Below, piece after piece: positions 25,218-37,185 of a stretch of 64,000 nucleotides of DNA; the first letter of the stretch is position 1; each line of letters opens with the position of its first letter. The notes under the pieces are model-generated. The model did not search any database and was not told the origin of the DNA. It was given only the letters and a program-made list of their open reading frames with translations. The stretch spans positions 3,286,001 to 3,350,000 of the forward strand of contig NZ_CP107939.1 in assembly GCF_036046055.1 (NCBI RefSeq), in the 5' to 3' direction. A program made the position numbers and the translations under genes. This DNA comes from Nocardia sp. NBC_00403 (GTDB taxonomy: Bacteria > Actinomycetota > Actinomycetes > Mycobacteriales > Mycobacteriaceae).

Positions 25218-28200
25218 ATGACCAACCCCGATGACAATACTCAGAAGCTGGCTCGAGCCCTCCGTGTCTCGCTCAAGGAGACCGAGCGGTTGCGTGCCCG
25301 CAACCGCAAGCTCGAGTCCTCGCTTCGTGAGCCGATTGCGATCGTGGGTATGGCGTGCCGGTATCCGGGTGGGGTGGGTTCGCCGGAGGAGCTGTGGAGC
25401 CTGGTTTCGGCGGGTACCGACGCGACGTCGGAGTTCCCGGCGAATCGCGGCTGGGACACCGAACGCTTGTATGACCCGACCGGTGAGACGCCGAACTCCG
25501 CGTATACGCGTGAGGGTGGATTCCTCCATGCCGCAGGTGAATTCGATCCGGCGTTCTTCAATATCAGCCCGAATGAGGCCGCGCTGATGGATCCGCAGCA
25601 GTTCCTGCTGTTGGAGACTTCGTGGGAGGCGTTCGAGCGGGCTGGTGTCGATCCGGGGTCGTTGAAGGGCAGCCGGACCGGTGTGTGGGTCGGCATGATG
25701 TATCACGACTATCCGGCCAACGCGAATACGGGATCTATTGCCTCTGGGCGGGTTTCGTATGTGTTCGGGCTGGAGGGGCCGTCGGTCACGGTGGATACGG
25801 CGTGTTCGTCGTCTTTGGTGGCCATGCATTCGGCTGCGGCCTCGTTGCGGTCGGGTGAGTGTGATCTGGCGTTGGCCGGTGGTGTGGCGGTAATGGCGAC
25901 CCCGGAGACGCTGGTGGAGTTCAGCCGGCAGCGGGGCTTGTCGCCGGACGGGCGCTGTAAGTCCTTCGCGGATGCGGCCGATGGTGTCGGTTGGTCCGAG
26001 GGTGCCGGAATGTTGGTGCTGGAGCGGTTGTCCGACGCCCGTCGCAACGGTCATCGGGTGCATGCGGTGCTGACTGGTTCGGCGGTGAATCAGGATGGTG
26101 CGTCGAATGGTTTGACCGCGCCGAACGGTCCTTCGCAGCGTCGGGTGATTCGCCAGGCCCTGGCGAATGCGGGGGTTTCGCCGGTCGATGTCGATGTGGT
26201 GGAAGCCCACGGCACGGGTACGACGTTGGGCGACCCGATCGAGGCTCAGGCACTGCTGGCCACTTACGGGCAAGAGCGTCATGCGGATCGTCCCCTGTGG
26301 CTCGGATCGTTGAAGTCGAACATCGGCCACGCTCAGGCCGCGGCGGGTGTCGGTGGTGTGATCAAGATGGTCATGGCGATGCGGCATGGGGTGTTGCCGA
26401 AGACACTGCATGTCGATGCGCCCAGTTCCAAGGTGGATTGGTCCGAGGGCCATGTGCGGTTATTGACGGAGTCGGTGGCCTGGCCGGACGCGGATCGGCC
26501 GCGTCGTGCGGGTGTGTCCTCGTTCGGAATCAGCGGCACGAATGCGCACGTCATCATCGAACAGGCCCCGGCGGCCGAACCGGCGGTGGACCAGGAGCCG
26601 GCACCTGAGACCGTGCCGGCGGGTGGGTTGCTGCCTTGGGCGGTCTCGGCGCGTAGTAGCGAGGCGCTGACCGCGCAGGCCGTCCGCTTGGCGTCTTGTG
26701 TCGCCGATCGCGACCTGGATCCGGTGGATGTCGGTTTCTCGTTGGCGTCCACGCGTGCCGTGTTCGACCATCGTGCGGTTGTCCTGGCCGAGGACCGTGC
26801 GGGTCTGCTTGCGGGTGTGCGGGCGCTGAGCCGCGCCGAAACCACTTCTGGTGTGGTGACCGGCCGGGTGGTGCCGGGGACGACGGGTCTGGTGTTTTCC
26901 GGTCAGGGTGCGCAATGGTCCGGCATGGCCGCCGAGCTGCGTGCGGCATATCCGGTATTCGCCGAGGCTTTCGACGCGATCGTCGCACAGCTGGATCCGC
27001 TGTTGGGGCAGCCGGTTTCGCTGAGTGTGGCACTGGCGGACGGTGAACTGGTCGATCGGACGGTGATCGCGCAGGCAGGTCTGTTCGCGTTCGAAGTGGC
27101 GCTGTTCCGCCTCCTCGAATCCTGGGGCGTACGAACGGATGTGGTGGCCGGTCATTCGATCGGTGAGGTCGCTGCTGCGCATGTGGCCGGGGTGATGTCT
27201 CTCGAGGATGCGTGTGTGCTGGTGGCGGCGCGTGGCCGGCTGATGCAGGCGCTGCCATCCGGTGGCGCGATGGTCGCTGTTGGTGCCTCCGAGGCCGATG
27301 TGCGGCCGTTGCTCGTTGATGGAGTGTCGATCGCGGCTGTCAACGGTCCGTCGTCGGTGGTGCTCTCCGGCGTCGAAGACGTGGTCGCTGCCGTTGTCGG
27401 GGTGTGCACCGAGCGTGGTCGGCGGACGCACCGATTGCGTGTCTCACACGCTTTCCATTCGGCCCTGATGGAGCCGATGCTGGCCGAATTCGCTTCGGCG
27501 ATCGAGGGTTTGGCGTTCGCGCGCCCGAGCCTGCCGGTGGTGTCGACGGTGACCGGTGCCCGAATCACCGATGAGATGACCGTTCCGGCGTATTGGGTGG
27601 GTCAGGTTCGGGACACGGTCCGGTTCGCCGATGCCGTTGCCACGATGGCGGACATGGGGGTGTCCCGGTTCGCCGAGGTCGGCCCGGACGCGGTCCTGAG
27701 CCCGATGATCGCCCAGACTCTCGACGACGCGGCCGCGGTGGTGGTGGCGTTGGCGCGTCGTGACCGTGCCGACGCGTCCGCCGTGTCGAGTGGGGTGGCC
27801 GGGTTGTTCGTGGCCGGCGCCGAGGTGAACTGGGCCGGTCTGCATGCCGGAGGTCAGCGAATCGATCTGCCCACCTATGCCTTCCAGCACGAGCGTTTCT
27901 GGCTGGATCCCAAGGAGGCGCTGGCTTTGTCGTGGCTGGGTGCCGAACTGGGCGGGGTCGGCTCGGTCGGGCTGGATGCGGTGGAGCATCCGCTGCTGGG
28001 TGCGGTGGTGCCGCATCCGGATTCGGGTGGCGTGAGTTTCACCGGCCGGTGGACCGTGGACTCGGTCGAGTGGCTGGCCGACCACAGCGTGCTCGGCACC
28101 GTATTGCTGCCGGGCACCGGATTCGTCGAGCTCGCGAGTTACGTCGGCGGTGTGCTCGGTTGTGCCGTTGTGGACGAGCTGGTCCTACAGGCTCCGTTGA

Positions 28201-31200
28201 CCGTGCCGGCCGAGGGCAGTGTCTCGGTACAGGTCGTGGTGACTGCGGCAGACGAGGCCGGTCGCAGGCAGTTGAGTGTGCATTCGCGGCAGACCGCCGA
28301 GGGGCCGTGGTTGCTGCACGCCGAAGGCGTGCTCGCGCCCGATGAGGTGGTGGCCGATTTCGATCTCGCCGCGTGGCCGCCGACCGGTGCCCAGCCCTTG
28401 GACATCGACGGCGTCTATGACGAGCTGCTCGATATCGGGTACGGCTACGGCCCGTTCTTCCAGGGGCTGCAGGCGGCGTGGCGGCGTGGTGACGAGTTGT
28501 TCGCCGAGGTCGCGCTGCCGGATCCACAGGACGGCAGGGGATTCGGCATCCATCCGGCACTGTTCGACGCGGCGCTGCACGCCGGGATCGTGCACGGTCT
28601 GCGTGGCGGTGTCGAGGGTTTCCCGGCCCTGCCGTTCACCTGGAACCGGGTGGTGCTGCACGCGGCCGGCGCGAGCGCCGCGCGGGTTCGCATCGTGGTC
28701 GAGGGCACCCGGTTCGCGCTCCAGCTGGCCGACGAGCAGGGCCGGCCGGTGCTGTCGGTGGGGGCTTTGGTTTCTCGGCCGGTGTCGGCCGATCGCCTGC
28801 AGGCGGATCGGGTGGATGATGCCTTCTTCGGCGTGGAGTGGGTCGCTGCCGCGCCGTCGTCGGCGAGCGTGGAGCCGGGCCGGGTGGCGGTTCTGAATGG
28901 TGATCTCGCGGCGCTGATCACCGAGTTGGATGCGGCCCGGGATGCGGATGTTCCGGAGATTGTGTTGTGGGAGGTCCCCGTCCACGACGGTGCGCCGCCG
29001 GCGGCCGCCCGCCGGGTCGCGATCGGTGTTCTGGACACTCTTCGGGGTTGGCTGGCCGAACCGCGTTTCGCCGGTTCGCGTCTGGTGGCGCTGACCAGAC
29101 GTGCAGTGGCCGTAGCCGACTCGGAGCAGGTGGACCTGGGCCAGGCGCCGGTGTGGGGTCTGCTGCGTGCCGCGCAGGCCGAACATCCGGGCCGATTCCA
29201 GCTGCTCGACCTGGATCAGGATGAGGATCGTGACGCGCTCGCTATCGCCGCTGTGGCCGCGACCGCTGCGCTGGAACCCGAGGCTGCGCTGCGTGGTGCG
29301 ACCCTGCTCGTGCCGCGGTTCAGTCGTCACGCGCCCGGTTCGATCGTTCGGTTGTCCGAGCCGGGCACCGTGCTGGTGACCGGTGGTACGGGTGGTCTGG
29401 GTGGGGTGATAGCTCGGCATTTGGTGGCTGAATACGGTGTGCGTCATCTGGTGCTGACGTCTCGGCGTGGCCCGGATGCTCCGGGTGCTGCGGAACTCCG
29501 TGCGGAGCTGACCGAGCTGGGTGCGCAGGTGACCATTGCTGCGTGTGACGTGTCGGATCGGTCTGCGCTGGCGGCGTTGCTGGATGGCATTTCGGTTGAG
29601 TATCCGTTGGTGGGTGTGGTGCACGCGGCCGGAACAGCGGACAACGGTCTGGTCGAATCGATTACGGCCGAGCGGGTTGATTATGTGTTCGGCCCGAAGG
29701 TTGATGCGGCGTGGCATCTGCACGAGCTGACTCGCGATGCTTCGTTGTCGTTGTTCGTGCTGGTGTCCTCTGCGGGCGGGCTGGTGCTTGCCGCCGGTCA
29801 AGCGAACTACGCCGCGGCGAATGTCTTCTTGGATGCGCTCGCGGCACACCGTCACAGCCTGGGATTGCCGGCAACCGCTGTCGACTACGGGTTGTGGGCA
29901 CGATCGACCGGGCTCGGTTTCGAGCTGTCCGAGGCCGAATTCGATCTGCTGCGCCGGCAGGGCTTCCCGCCGATCTCCGAGGCCGAGGGTCTGTCGTTGT
30001 TCGATGCGGCGATTGCCACCGATTCGGCCCAGCTGGTGGCGCTGCGGGTCGATCGGGCGGTGCTCCGGACGCGGGGCGAGCTGATCCCGGCCCTGGTCCG
30101 CGCGCTCGTGCCGATCCCGGTGCGCCGCACCAACCGAGGTGCAGGGGGTCAGGCTTTCGCCCGAAAGCTGGCCGGCTTGTCGGAGGCGGATCGTGCGCGC
30201 GCTCTGCTCGATCTTGTCCGATCGGTGGCTGCCGCGACTCTCGGGCATGCGTCGGTGGATGCTGTTGAGTCGCAACAGGCTTTTCAGCAGCTCGGGTTCG
30301 ATTCGTTGAGTGCGGTCGAGTTCCGCAACAAGTTGAATGCTGTGACTGGTCTGCAACTGCCGGCGACGCTGGTCTTCGATTACCCGAACGCGCGGGTGGT
30401 CGCAGAGTTCATCGATTCCCAACTCTCCGGCACGAGCCAGGATGTCGCGGTCACTGCCAGTAGGGTGGCCGGCGACGATCCGATCGCTGTGGTGGCGATG
30501 AGCTGCCGCTACCCGGGTGGTGTCGCTTCTCCCGAAGACCTGTGGAGTCTGGTTGCCGAAGGCATGGACACCACGGGTGATCTGCCCGCGGATCGTGGCT
30601 GGGATATCGAGGGCATCTACGATCCGGAACCCGGCAGGGCGGGCAAGACCTATACCCGTCAGGGTGGATTCCTGTACTCCGCGGCCGATTTCGATGCGGA
30701 TTTCTTCGGGATCAGTCCCAATGAAGCCACGATGATGGATCCGCAGCAGCGGTTGCTGCTGGAGATCTCGTGGGAGGCGCTGGAGCGTGCTGGTGTGGAT
30801 CCGGCGGTGCTGCGCGGTAGTTCGACCGGTGTCTTCACCGGCGTGATGTACCACGACTACGCCCAGGGGACCGGTAACAGCACGGCCGGCAGCCTGGTGT
30901 CCGGTCGCATCGCCTACACCCTCGGGTTGGAGGGCCCGGCCGTGTCGGTGGATACGGCGTGCTCGTCGTCTTTGGTGACCATGCATTTGGCGGCGCAGTC
31001 GCTGCGGTCAGGGGAGTGCGATCTGGCGTTGGCCGGTGGTGTGGCGGTGATGTCCACCCCGGAGATGCTTGTCGAGTTCAGCCGGCAGCGGGGTTTGTCT
31101 CCGGATGGTCGGTGTAAGTCCTTCGCGGATGCGGCCGATGGTGTCGGCTGGTCCGAGGGGGCCGGAATGTTGGTGTTGGAGCGGTTGTCCGATGCCCGCC

Positions 31201-34200
31201 GCAATGGTCATGACGTGCTTGCGGTGATCGCTGGTTCGGCGGTGAATCAGGATGGCGCGTCGAATGGTTTCTCCGCGCCGAATGGTCCGTCGCAGCGGCG
31301 GGTGATCCGACAGGCGTTGGCCAATGCCGGTGTGTCTCCGACCGAGGTGGACGTGGTCGAGGCGCACGGCACGGGTACGACGTTGGGCGATCCGATTGAA
31401 GCCCAAGCCCTTTTGGCTACCTACGGGCAGGGTCGTGCTGCGGATCGGCCTTTGTGGTTGGGGTCGTTGAAGTCGAATATCGGTCATGCTCAGGCGGCGG
31501 CTGGTGTCGGTGGTGTGATCAAGATGGTCATGGCGATGCGTCACGGACTGTTGCCGAAGACGCTGCATGTCGATGCGCCCAGCACCAAAGTTGATTGGTC
31601 CGAAGGGCATATCCGGTTGTTGACCGAGTCGGTCGCGTGGCCGGAGGTGGATCGGCCGCGTCGTGCGGGTGTGTCCTCGTTCGGTATCAGCGGTACGAAT
31701 GCGCACGTCATCATCGAACAGGCCGCGGTGCCGACGGTGGAGCCGGAGCCTGTGGTCAAGTCCGCGCCGGCGGGCGGGTTGCTGTCATGGGCGGTCTCGG
31801 CCCGCAGTGCCGATGCGCTGACCGCTCAGGCCGCCCGCCTGGCATCGCATGTGGGCGAACACGATCCGATCGATGTCGGTTTCTCGCTGGCATCGACGCG
31901 CAGTGTCTTCGAACATCGTGCTGTTGTGGTGGCCGGCGACCGTGAGGAGCTGCTGGCAGGTGTCCGGACCTTGGCGGCCGGTGCGCCGGCACCCGGTGTG
32001 TTGACCGGCCGTGTGCTGGCGGGTTCGACGGGTGTGGTGTTCTCGGGTCAGGGTGCCCAGTGGGCCGGTATGGCCACGGAGCTGTGCGCGGCCTTCCCGG
32101 TCTTCGGCAACCACTTCGATGCGATCGTCGCCGAGCTCGATCCGCTACTGGAACAGTCCGTTTCGCTGAGCACGGCATTGGCGAACGACGATCTGGTCGA
32201 CCGGACCGTGTTCGCGCAGGCGGGTCTGTTCGCCTTCGAGGTGGCGTTGTTCCGGCTGCTCGAATCGTGGGGTGTACGCGCGGATGTCGTAGCCGGTCAC
32301 TCGATCGGTGAGATCGCTGCCGCGCATGTGGCGGGTGTGTTGTCGCTGACGGACGCCTGTGTGATGGTGGCTGCGCGTGGTCGCTCGATGCAGGCGCTGC
32401 CTTCCGGTGGCGCGATGGTGGCCGTGGGTGCCTCCGAGGCCGATGTGTGGCCGCTGCTGACCGGTGAGGTGTCGATCGCGGCGGTGAACGGCCCGTCGTC
32501 GGTGGTGCTCTCGGGTGTCGAAGCCGCTGTCGTGGCTGTCGCCGACGCTTGTGCCGAACGTGGTTGGCGGACACACCGATTGCGGGTTTCGCATGCCTTC
32601 CATTCGGCCTCGATGGAGCCGATGTTGGCCGAATTCGCCACGGCGATCGAAGGTTTGACGTTCGCGCGCCCGCGTACCCCGCTGGTGTCGACGGTGACCG
32701 GCGCCCGGGTCGCCGACGAGATGTCGGATCCGGCGTACTGGGTCGGTCAGGTCCGGGACACGGTGCGGTTCGCTGATGCCGTTGCGGCAATGACCGATCT
32801 GGGTGTAGCCAGGTTCGCCGAGGTCGGCCCCGACGCGGTGCTGACCCCGATGATCGCCCAAACCCTGGACACCGCAACGACTATCGCGCTGTCCAAACGA
32901 AACACAGCGGACTCCGAGACCGTGCTGACCGGCCTCGCCCGACTGCACGTCTCGGGTGCGACGGTGGATTGGACGACCTACTACACCGGCACCGGCGGCG
33001 TGCGGATCGACCTGCCGACCTACGGCTTCCGGCACCGCCGCTTCTGGTCCACCGGCCCGCTGCACACCGGCGAGGCGCACGCACTCGGCCTGCGGTCCAC
33101 CGACCACCCGATGCTGGGTGCCCTGGTGGCACAGCCGGAGAGCGGCGGCGTCCGATTCACCGGCCGCCTGTCCACGAACACCCATCCCTGGCTGGCCGAT
33201 CACGACGTGCTCGGCACGGTGCTGCTGCCGGGCACCGGATTCGTCGAACTGGCCGCCCACGCCGGCGACCAGGTCGACTGCCCGGAGCTTGCGGAACTCA
33301 CCCTGCTGGCGCCACTGGTGTTCCAGGGGCAGGGCGGCGTCGACATCCAAGTGATCCTCGGCGCCGGCGACGACGCAGGTCGCCGGCGGCTCGACATCTA
33401 CTCCCGGCGGGACGACGACGAACCGTCGGTGCAGTGGACGCACCACGCGGAGGGCGCCGTGCGCCCGAGCCTGGAAACCGCAGCGGCGGACGGCTGGACG
33501 GACTTCGCGCAGTGGCCACCGGTCGGTGCCACGGATATCGAGTTGGCCGGCGCCTACGACGTACTCGCCGGCCACGGCTACAACTACGGGTCCGCCTTCC
33601 GCGGACTGGAAGCCCTGTGGCGACGCGGTGAGGACCTCTTCGCCGAGGTCGCGCTGCCCGAGCCGACCGCTACCCAGGGCTACGGCATGCATCCGGCGCT
33701 GTTGGACGCGGCCATGCACGCGCTGCCCTTCGGCCTCCCGCAGGGCGTGGACGAGCAGGCCGAGCGGCCGACCCTGGTGCCGTTCGTCTGGTCGTCGGTG
33801 CGGGTGCACGCCGACGGGGCCCGGCGGGTGCGGGTTCGATTGTCCTGGCTGAACCAGGGCGAGGTCGCCCTGGCCCTGGCCGATTCCGGTGGGGCGCCGC
33901 TGTTGTCCGTCGGGTCGCTCACGCTGCGCCCGATGTCGCTCGAACTGCTCTCGGCCGCGACCCGATCCGCGCCGGACGGGCGGTACGAGCTCAGCTGGCG
34001 GCCCGGTCCGGAACTGCGCTCGGCGGGTTCGTGGGCCGAGTGGGGGTCGTCTGTATCGGCCTCGGTCGTCCTGTTCCGCCCCCCGGTCGACGGCGACGAC
34101 GTGCCGGTCCGGTTGCGCACCGCGCTGCACCGCACGCTCGGCGTCGTCCAGGAGTTCCTGCGCGAGGATCGCTACGCGGCAAGCACTTTGGCTGTGGTCA

Positions 34201-36356
34201 CCGACGCTGCGGCCGGCCCGGCCACGGCTGCGGTGTGGGGCCTGGTGCGCGCGGCGCAGGCGGAGCACCCCGGGCGGATCGTGCTCGTCGAGGCCGCGGC
34301 CGAGACCACCCCGGATCACCTTGCCGCCGCGGCGATGTCGGGTGAACCGGAGCTGGCCGTTCGGGCGGATGGGACACGGGTGCCGCGGCTCGTGCGGGCC
34401 GCGCTGCCCGAGTCGGACCCGCGGGCACCCTGGGATCCGGAACGGACGGTACTGATCACCGGCGGCACCGGCGGCATCGGTCGTCACCTCGCCAGGCACC
34501 TGGTGAGCGAGCACGGTGTGCGGCACCTGCTGCTGGCCGGCCGCCGCGGACCGGATGCCGCCGCGGATCTCATCGCGGAATTGACCGACCTCGGTGCCCG
34601 GGTGCACGTGGCCGCCTGCGACATCGCGGACCGAAATGCGTTGCGAGAATTGATTGCTTCGGTTCCGGCCGAGTATCCGCTCGGTGCGGTCGTGCACGTG
34701 GCGGGCGTTGCCTACAACGGGATGGTCGAGACCCTGACGCCGGAGCAGATCGACTACTCCCTCGGCGCCAAGGCCGACGCGGCTTGGCATCTGCACGAGC
34801 TCACCCGGGCCGCCGGGCTGTCCGCCTTCGTGCTGATCTCCTCGGTGGCAGGGTCGATCCTGCCCGCCGGCCAGGGCGGATACGCGGCGGCCAACGTGTT
34901 CCTCGACGCGCTCGCCACCCACCGGCACGCCCAAGGTTTGCCGGCCACCGCGCTCGCCTACGGTCTGTGGGATATCGAAACGGGCCTGTCGCAGTGGCTC
35001 AGCGCGGCCGACCGGCAGCGCATGCGCCGCCAGGGTCTGCCGTCGCTGGCCGCGCACAAGGCACTCGAATTGTTCGATGCCGCAGTTGCTTCGGAGACTC
35101 CGGCGAGCATCCTGACCGAGATCGACCTGCCCGCGCTGCGGGCTCGGGACTCGGTGCCCGCACTGCTGCGTGACCTGGCCAAGCGTGCCGGGCGGCGGCA
35201 GAGCGCCGGGGCCAAGGACGCGGGCGCACTGCGCCGGCAGCTGGCCCAGCTTCCGGAGTCCGAGCAGGAAGAGTGGCTCCGCAAGCACATTCTCGAGACC
35301 GCGGCCAGGCTGCTGGGTCATGAGAGCGTCGATGCTCTCGACCCGGAGCGGGATTTCCTCGAATCGGGGTTCGACTCACTGGCAGCCATGGAGCTGCGGA
35401 CCACGCTCAACGCGTCCACCGGTCTGACGCTGCCGACGGCGGCGATCTTCGACCACAAGACGCCGGCGGCGCTGGCTCGATACCTGCGGACGGAGCTCAC
35501 CGCGACCGCACGACGCGGCGATGCGCCGGCCGGCGAGGACGACTCGCTGTACGGGATGTTCCGGGGCGCGGTGGAGAGCGGCCGGTTCGTCCAGGCCTTC
35601 GACCTGTTGCGGGTGACGGCGGAGCTGCGCGAACAGTTCACCGCCGCACCGGAACCGGACCGGCTGCCGGTGCCGACGCGACTCGGCGCGGGACCCGCTC
35701 TGCCGCGGTTCATCTGCCTCACACCGCCATTGGCGACTGGCAGCGCGCATCAGTACGCCCGGATCGCCGCGCACCTGGGCACCTCCCGGGACATCGTGGC
35801 GGTGTCGCCCATCGGCTGCCGGACGGGTGAACCGTTGCCGGCGACGCCGACAGCGGCCTTGGAAGCCATAGCGCGCAGCGTCCTCGATGCGGCGCAGGGA
35901 GAACCGTTCGTGCTGCTCGGATACTCCTCGGGCGGCCTGCTGGCCTACCTCGTCACCGAGTACCTGGAAGGGGCCGGCGGCCAGGCGCCCGCCAGCGTGG
36001 TCATGCTGGACACCTACAAGGTGCACGATGACAGCGCATGGCTGCTTCGGGCGATGGCTGAACACATGGTGTCGGAGGAGGCTACGTTCGGTCGCTTCGA
36101 CCAAGCCCGGCTGACTGGCATGGGCTGGTATTTGCAGCTCCTACAGGAGATGGTGCCCGGTTCCGTCGCCACGCCGACGTTGTTCATCCAGTGCGCCCAG
36201 ACCTTCTTGGGGAGCTCATCGGATCGCGTGGACTGGCAGGCCGAACCGTGGGATTCGACGCATACCGTTGTTTCGGTACAGGCTGACCACTTCACGATAC
36301 TGGAGGACGGCTCAGCGGATGTCGCCGAAGCGATCGAGGGCTGGCTCGAGAGCTAG
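25218..36356 (+). CDS. Modular type I polyketide synthase, two modules plus thioesterase
   Basis: The protein has 3712 residues: an N-terminal coiled-coil docking segment (about residues 1-37, rich in Leu, Glu and Arg), module 6, module 7 and a terminal TE. It takes the chain from the preceding PKS, adds two malonyl units and releases the product. I choose the ATG at 25218 because GAAGGA lies 7 bases upstream; the TTG at 25215 is in frame but worse placed. KS cysteines lie near 25803 (residue 196) and 30968. Both ATs have GHSIGE and HAFHS. There is no ER. The TE (from about 35690) shows GYSSGG, an Asp in VVMLDTY and His in ADHFTIL, the expected catalytic triad. It starts 11 bases after the upstream stop, in one operon. 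A hairpin follows the stop codon. Confidence 0.97.
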   Translation: MTNPDDNTQKLARALRVSLKETERLRARNRKLESSLREPIAIVGMACRYPGGVGSPEELWSLVSAGTDATSEFPANRGWDTERLYDPTGETPNSAYTREGGFLHAAGEFDPAFFNISPNEAALMDPQQFLLLETSWEAFERAGVDPGSLKGSRTGVWVGMMYHDYPANANTGSIASGRVSYVFGLEGPSVTVDTACSSSLVAMHSAAASLRSGECDLALAGGVAVMATPETLVEFSRQRGLSPDGRCKSFADAADGVGWSEGAGMLVLERLSDARRNGHRVHAVLTGSAVNQDGASNGLTAPNGPSQRRVIRQALANAGVSPVDVDVVEAHGTGTTLGDPIEAQALLATYGQERHADRPLWLGSLKSNIGHAQAAAGVGGVIKMVMAMRHGVLPKTLHVDAPSSKVDWSEGHVRLLTESVAWPDADRPRRAGVSSFGISGTNAHVIIEQAPAAEPAVDQEPAPETVPAGGLLPWAVSARSSEALTAQAVRLASCVADRDLDPVDVGFSLASTRAVFDHRAVVLAEDRAGLLAGVRALSRAETTSGVVTGRVVPGTTGLVFSGQGAQWSGMAAELRAAYPVFAEAFDAIVAQLDPLLGQPVSLSVALADGELVDRTVIAQAGLFAFEVALFRLLESWGVRTDVVAGHSIGEVAAAHVAGVMSLEDACVLVAARGRLMQALPSGGAMVAVGASEADVRPLLVDGVSIAAVNGPSSVVLSGVEDVVAAVVGVCTERGRRTHRLRVSHAFHSALMEPMLAEFASAIEGLAFARPSLPVVSTVTGARITDEMTVPAYWVGQVRDTVRFADAVATMADMGVSRFAEVGPDAVLSPMIAQTLDDAAAVVVALARRDRADASAVSSGVAGLFVAGAEVNWAGLHAGGQRIDLPTYAFQHERFWLDPKEALALSWLGAELGGVGSVGLDAVEHPLLGAVVPHPDSGGVSFTGRWTVDSVEWLADHSVLGTVLLPGTGFVELASYVGGVLGCAVVDELVLQAPLTVPAEGSVSVQVVVTAADEAGRRQLSVHSRQTAEGPWLLHAEGVLAPDEVVADFDLAAWPPTGAQPLDIDGVYDELLDIGYGYGPFFQGLQAAWRRGDELFAEVALPDPQDGRGFGIHPALFDAALHAGIVHGLRGGVEGFPALPFTWNRVVLHAAGASAARVRIVVEGTRFALQLADEQGRPVLSVGALVSRPVSADRLQADRVDDAFFGVEWVAAAPSSASVEPGRVAVLNGDLAALITELDAARDADVPEIVLWEVPVHDGAPPAAARRVAIGVLDTLRGWLAEPRFAGSRLVALTRRAVAVADSEQVDLGQAPVWGLLRAAQAEHPGRFQLLDLDQDEDRDALAIAAVAATAALEPEAALRGATLLVPRFSRHAPGSIVRLSEPGTVLVTGGTGGLGGVIARHLVAEYGVRHLVLTSRRGPDAPGAAELRAELTELGAQVTIAACDVSDRSALAALLDGISVEYPLVGVVHAAGTADNGLVESITAERVDYVFGPKVDAAWHLHELTRDASLSLFVLVSSAGGLVLAAGQANYAAANVFLDALAAHRHSLGLPATAVDYGLWARSTGLGFELSEAEFDLLRRQGFPPISEAEGLSLFDAAIATDSAQLVALRVDRAVLRTRGELIPALVRALVPIPVRRTNRGAGGQAFARKLAGLSEADRARALLDLVRSVAAATLGHASVDAVESQQAFQQLGFDSLSAVEFRNKLNAVTGLQLPATLVFDYPNARVVAEFIDSQLSGTSQDVAVTASRVAGDDPIAVVAMSCRYPGGVASPEDLWSLVAEGMDTTGDLPADRGWDIEGIYDPEPGRAGKTYTRQGGFLYSAADFDADFFGISPNEATMMDPQQRLLLEISWEALERAGVDPAVLRGSSTGVFTGVMYHDYAQGTGNSTAGSLVSGRIAYTLGLEGPAVSVDTACSSSLVTMHLAAQSLRSGECDLALAGGVAVMSTPEMLVEFSRQRGLSPDGRCKSFADAADGVGWSEGAGMLVLERLSDARRNGHDVLAVIAGSAVNQDGASNGFSAPNGPSQRRVIRQALANAGVSPTEVDVVEAHGTGTTLGDPIEAQALLATYGQGRAADRPLWLGSLKSNIGHAQAAAGVGGVIKMVMAMRHGLLPKTLHVDAPSTKVDWSEGHIRLLTESVAWPEVDRPRRAGVSSFGISGTNAHVIIEQAAVPTVEPEPVVKSAPAGGLLSWAVSARSADALTAQAARLASHVGEHDPIDVGFSLASTRSVFEHRAVVVAGDREELLAGVRTLAAGAPAPGVLTGRVLAGSTGVVFSGQGAQWAGMATELCAAFPVFGNHFDAIVAELDPLLEQSVSLSTALANDDLVDRTVFAQAGLFAFEVALFRLLESWGVRADVVAGHSIGEIAAAHVAGVLSLTDACVMVAARGRSMQALPSGGAMVAVGASEADVWPLLTGEVSIAAVNGPSSVVLSGVEAAVVAVADACAERGWRTHRLRVSHAFHSASMEPMLAEFATAIEGLTFARPRTPLVSTVTGARVADEMSDPAYWVGQVRDTVRFADAVAAMTDLGVARFAEVGPDAVLTPMIAQTLDTATTIALSKRNTADSETVLTGLARLHVSGATVDWTTYYTGTGGVRIDLPTYGFRHRRFWSTGPLHTGEAHALGLRSTDHPMLGALVAQPESGGVRFTGRLSTNTHPWLADHDVLGTVLLPGTGFVELAAHAGDQVDCPELAELTLLAPLVFQGQGGVDIQVILGAGDDAGRRRLDIYSRRDDDEPSVQWTHHAEGAVRPSLETAAADGWTDFAQWPPVGATDIELAGAYDVLAGHGYNYGSAFRGLEALWRRGEDLFAEVALPEPTATQGYGMHPALLDAAMHALPFGLPQGVDEQAERPTLVPFVWSSVRVHADGARRVRVRLSWLNQGEVALALADSGGAPLLSVGSLTLRPMSLELLSAATRSAPDGRYELSWRPGPELRSAGSWAEWGSSVSASVVLFRPPVDGDDVPVRLRTALHRTLGVVQEFLREDRYAASTLAVVTDAAAGPATAAVWGLVRAAQAEHPGRIVLVEAAAETTPDHLAAAAMSGEPELAVRADGTRVPRLVRAALPESDPRAPWDPERTVLITGGTGGIGRHLARHLVSEHGVRHLLLAGRRGPDAAADLIAELTDLGARVHVAACDIADRNALRELIASVPAEYPLGAVVHVAGVAYNGMVETLTPEQIDYSLGAKADAAWHLHELTRAAGLSAFVLISSVAGSILPAGQGGYAAANVFLDALATHRHAQGLPATALAYGLWDIETGLSQWLSAADRQRMRRQGLPSLAAHKALELFDAAVASETPASILTEIDLPALRARDSVPALLRDLAKRAGRRQSAGAKDAGALRRQLAQLPESEQEEWLRKHILETAARLLGHESVDALDPERDFLESGFDSLAAMELRTTLNASTGLTLPTAAIFDHKTPAALARYLRTELTATARRGDAPAGEDDSLYGMFRGAVESGRFVQAFDLLRVTAELREQFTAAPEPDRLPVPTRLGAGPALPRFICLTPPLATGSAHQYARIAAHLGTSRDIVAVSPIGCRTGEPLPATPTAALEAIARSVLDAAQGEPFVLLGYSSGGLLAYLVTEYLEGAGGQAPASVVMLDTYKVHDDSAWLLRAMAEHMVSEEATFGRFDQARLTGMGWYLQLLQEMVPGSVATPTLFIQCAQTFLGSSSDRVDWQAEPWDSTHTVVSVQADHFTILEDGSADVAEAIEGWLES
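25329..30420 (+). other. PKS module 6: KS-AT-DH-KR-ACP (type-A repeat)
   Basis: KS is of the [16 protein letters not shown] type. AT is about 26885-27880, malonyl type. [12 protein letters not shown] near 28086 is intact. KR (about 29360-29970) has TGGTGGLG and ADN in place of LDD near 29638. The ACP (QLGFDSL near 30285) and flanks are identical to those of module 2 over about 216 bp. Confidence 0.9.
30474..35490 (+). other. PKS module 7: KS-AT-DH-KR-ACP (terminal module)
   Basis: KS is of the [16 protein letters not shown] type and reads as identical to the module 3 KS start over about 278 bp. AT is about 32030-33030, malonyl type. [12 protein letters not shown] near 33201 is intact with LLDAAMH downstream. 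KR (about 34440-35010) differs from the others: [11 protein letters not shown] at the LDD position near 34710, and GGYAAAN around the catalytic Tyr. ACP reads [12 protein letters not shown] near 35360. The DH-KR-ACP part is less like the other modules, consistent with a distinct origin for the chain-terminating end. Confidence 0.9.
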
Positions 36357-36360
36357 GAAC

Positions 36361-36395
36361 AACGACCGGGTGGGCGGATTGCTCACCCGGTCGTT
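36361..36395. terminator. Bidirectional terminator between PKS and thioesterase genes
   Basis: A perfect 12-bp stem (AACGACCGGGTG, 36361-36372, pairing with 36384-36395) encloses an 11-base loop. It lies 4 bases after the PKS stop and 5 bases before the stop of the convergent gene, so it can serve both. There is no clear U-tract, as is common in actinomycetes. Confidence 0.8.
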
Positions 36396-36400
36396 CCGGC

Positions 36401-37159
36401 CTAGCTCGACAGCGCGCGAGCGCAATGATCGCGGATCAGCTGGCCTATCGGTCCGCAATTCGAATCGATGAAGAAATGACCGCCTGGAAATGATTTCGCA
36501 AAGAAGTTTCCAGAGGTGTGCGAGCCCCATACCTCGATTTCCGCGAGACTTGCATCGGGGTCACGATCGCCGACAATCGCGACGATAGGGTTGCTGACCA
36601 TCGCGTCCGTACTGCACTGGTAGGTCTCGATGGCCCGGTAGTCGTTCCTGACGATCGACAGGATCAGCTCTCGAAATTCGGGATCCTCGAGCAAAGCCCG
36701 TGGTGTACCGCCGAACCGCAGTAGGTGCTCGCCGAGTTCTCGATCGCTCAGCAGGTGCATTCGCAGCTCAGGGAGCGTGACAGAAGGCGCGCGGCGACCG
36801 GAGGCGAACAGGACCCTCGCGGTCGCTCCCAATTCGTGCTCGAGCCGCCTGCATGCCTCGAAAGCTACGACAGATCCCATACTGTGGCCGAACAAGGAGA
36901 AATCCTGGGCACCCCCGACTGCTTCTATCAGCTCGGGCAGCAGGCCATCGACGAGGTCGGAGATATTCCCCACGAGCGGTTCACGTCTTCTATCCTGTCG
37001 CCCCGGATACTGAACAGCGAGAACCTCATATTCTGCCCCCACGCATTCGGCCAATGGCCCGAAGGATATGGCGGAGCCGCCCGCATGCGGAAAGCAGACC
37101 AATTTATGAGATCCATCCCTCGGTGCGGGGGACAGGCGACGTAGCCAGCTATTACCCAT
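36401..37159 (-). CDS. Type II (editing) thioesterase
   Basis: A 252-residue alpha/beta hydrolase of the type II thioesterase family, which removes mis-primed or decarboxylated acyl groups from carrier proteins of PKS and NRPS lines. Visible are the N-terminal CFPHAGGSA, the nucleophile motif GHSMGS (Ser about 93), GDRDP with the likely acid, and GGHFF near the C-terminus with the catalytic His. The ATG at 37159 is chosen because the family begins close to this point; AAAGG lies about 9 bases upstream. A longer in-frame extension to 37240 would overlap the upstream gene and looks non-coding. It lies 26 bp after a methyltransferase gene in the same direction and converges on the PKS, so it likely proofreads that assembly line. 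Confidence 0.93.
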   Translation of the reverse strand: MGNSWLRRLSPAPRDGSHKLVCFPHAGGSAISFGPLAECVGAEYEVLAVQYPGRQDRRREPLVGNISDLVDGLLPELIEAVGGAQDFSLFGHSMGSVVAFEACRRLEHELGATARVLFASGRRAPSVTLPELRMHLLSDRELGEHLLRFGGTPRALLEDPEFRELILSIVRNDYRAIETYQCSTDAMVSNPIVAIVGDRDPDASLAEIEVWGSHTSGNFFAKSFPGGHFFIDSNCGPIGQLIRDHCARALSS

Positions 37160-37185
37160 AGGGGAGAGCCTTTCGTTACGTTGAG

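Noticed and set aside
1..36356. Similarity to the NOCAP synthase of clinical Nocardia
   Set aside because: NOCAP-type systems as I remember them have a different module make-up and a stuttering section. Here all modules are uniform KS-AT-DH-KR-ACP, so I make no link.
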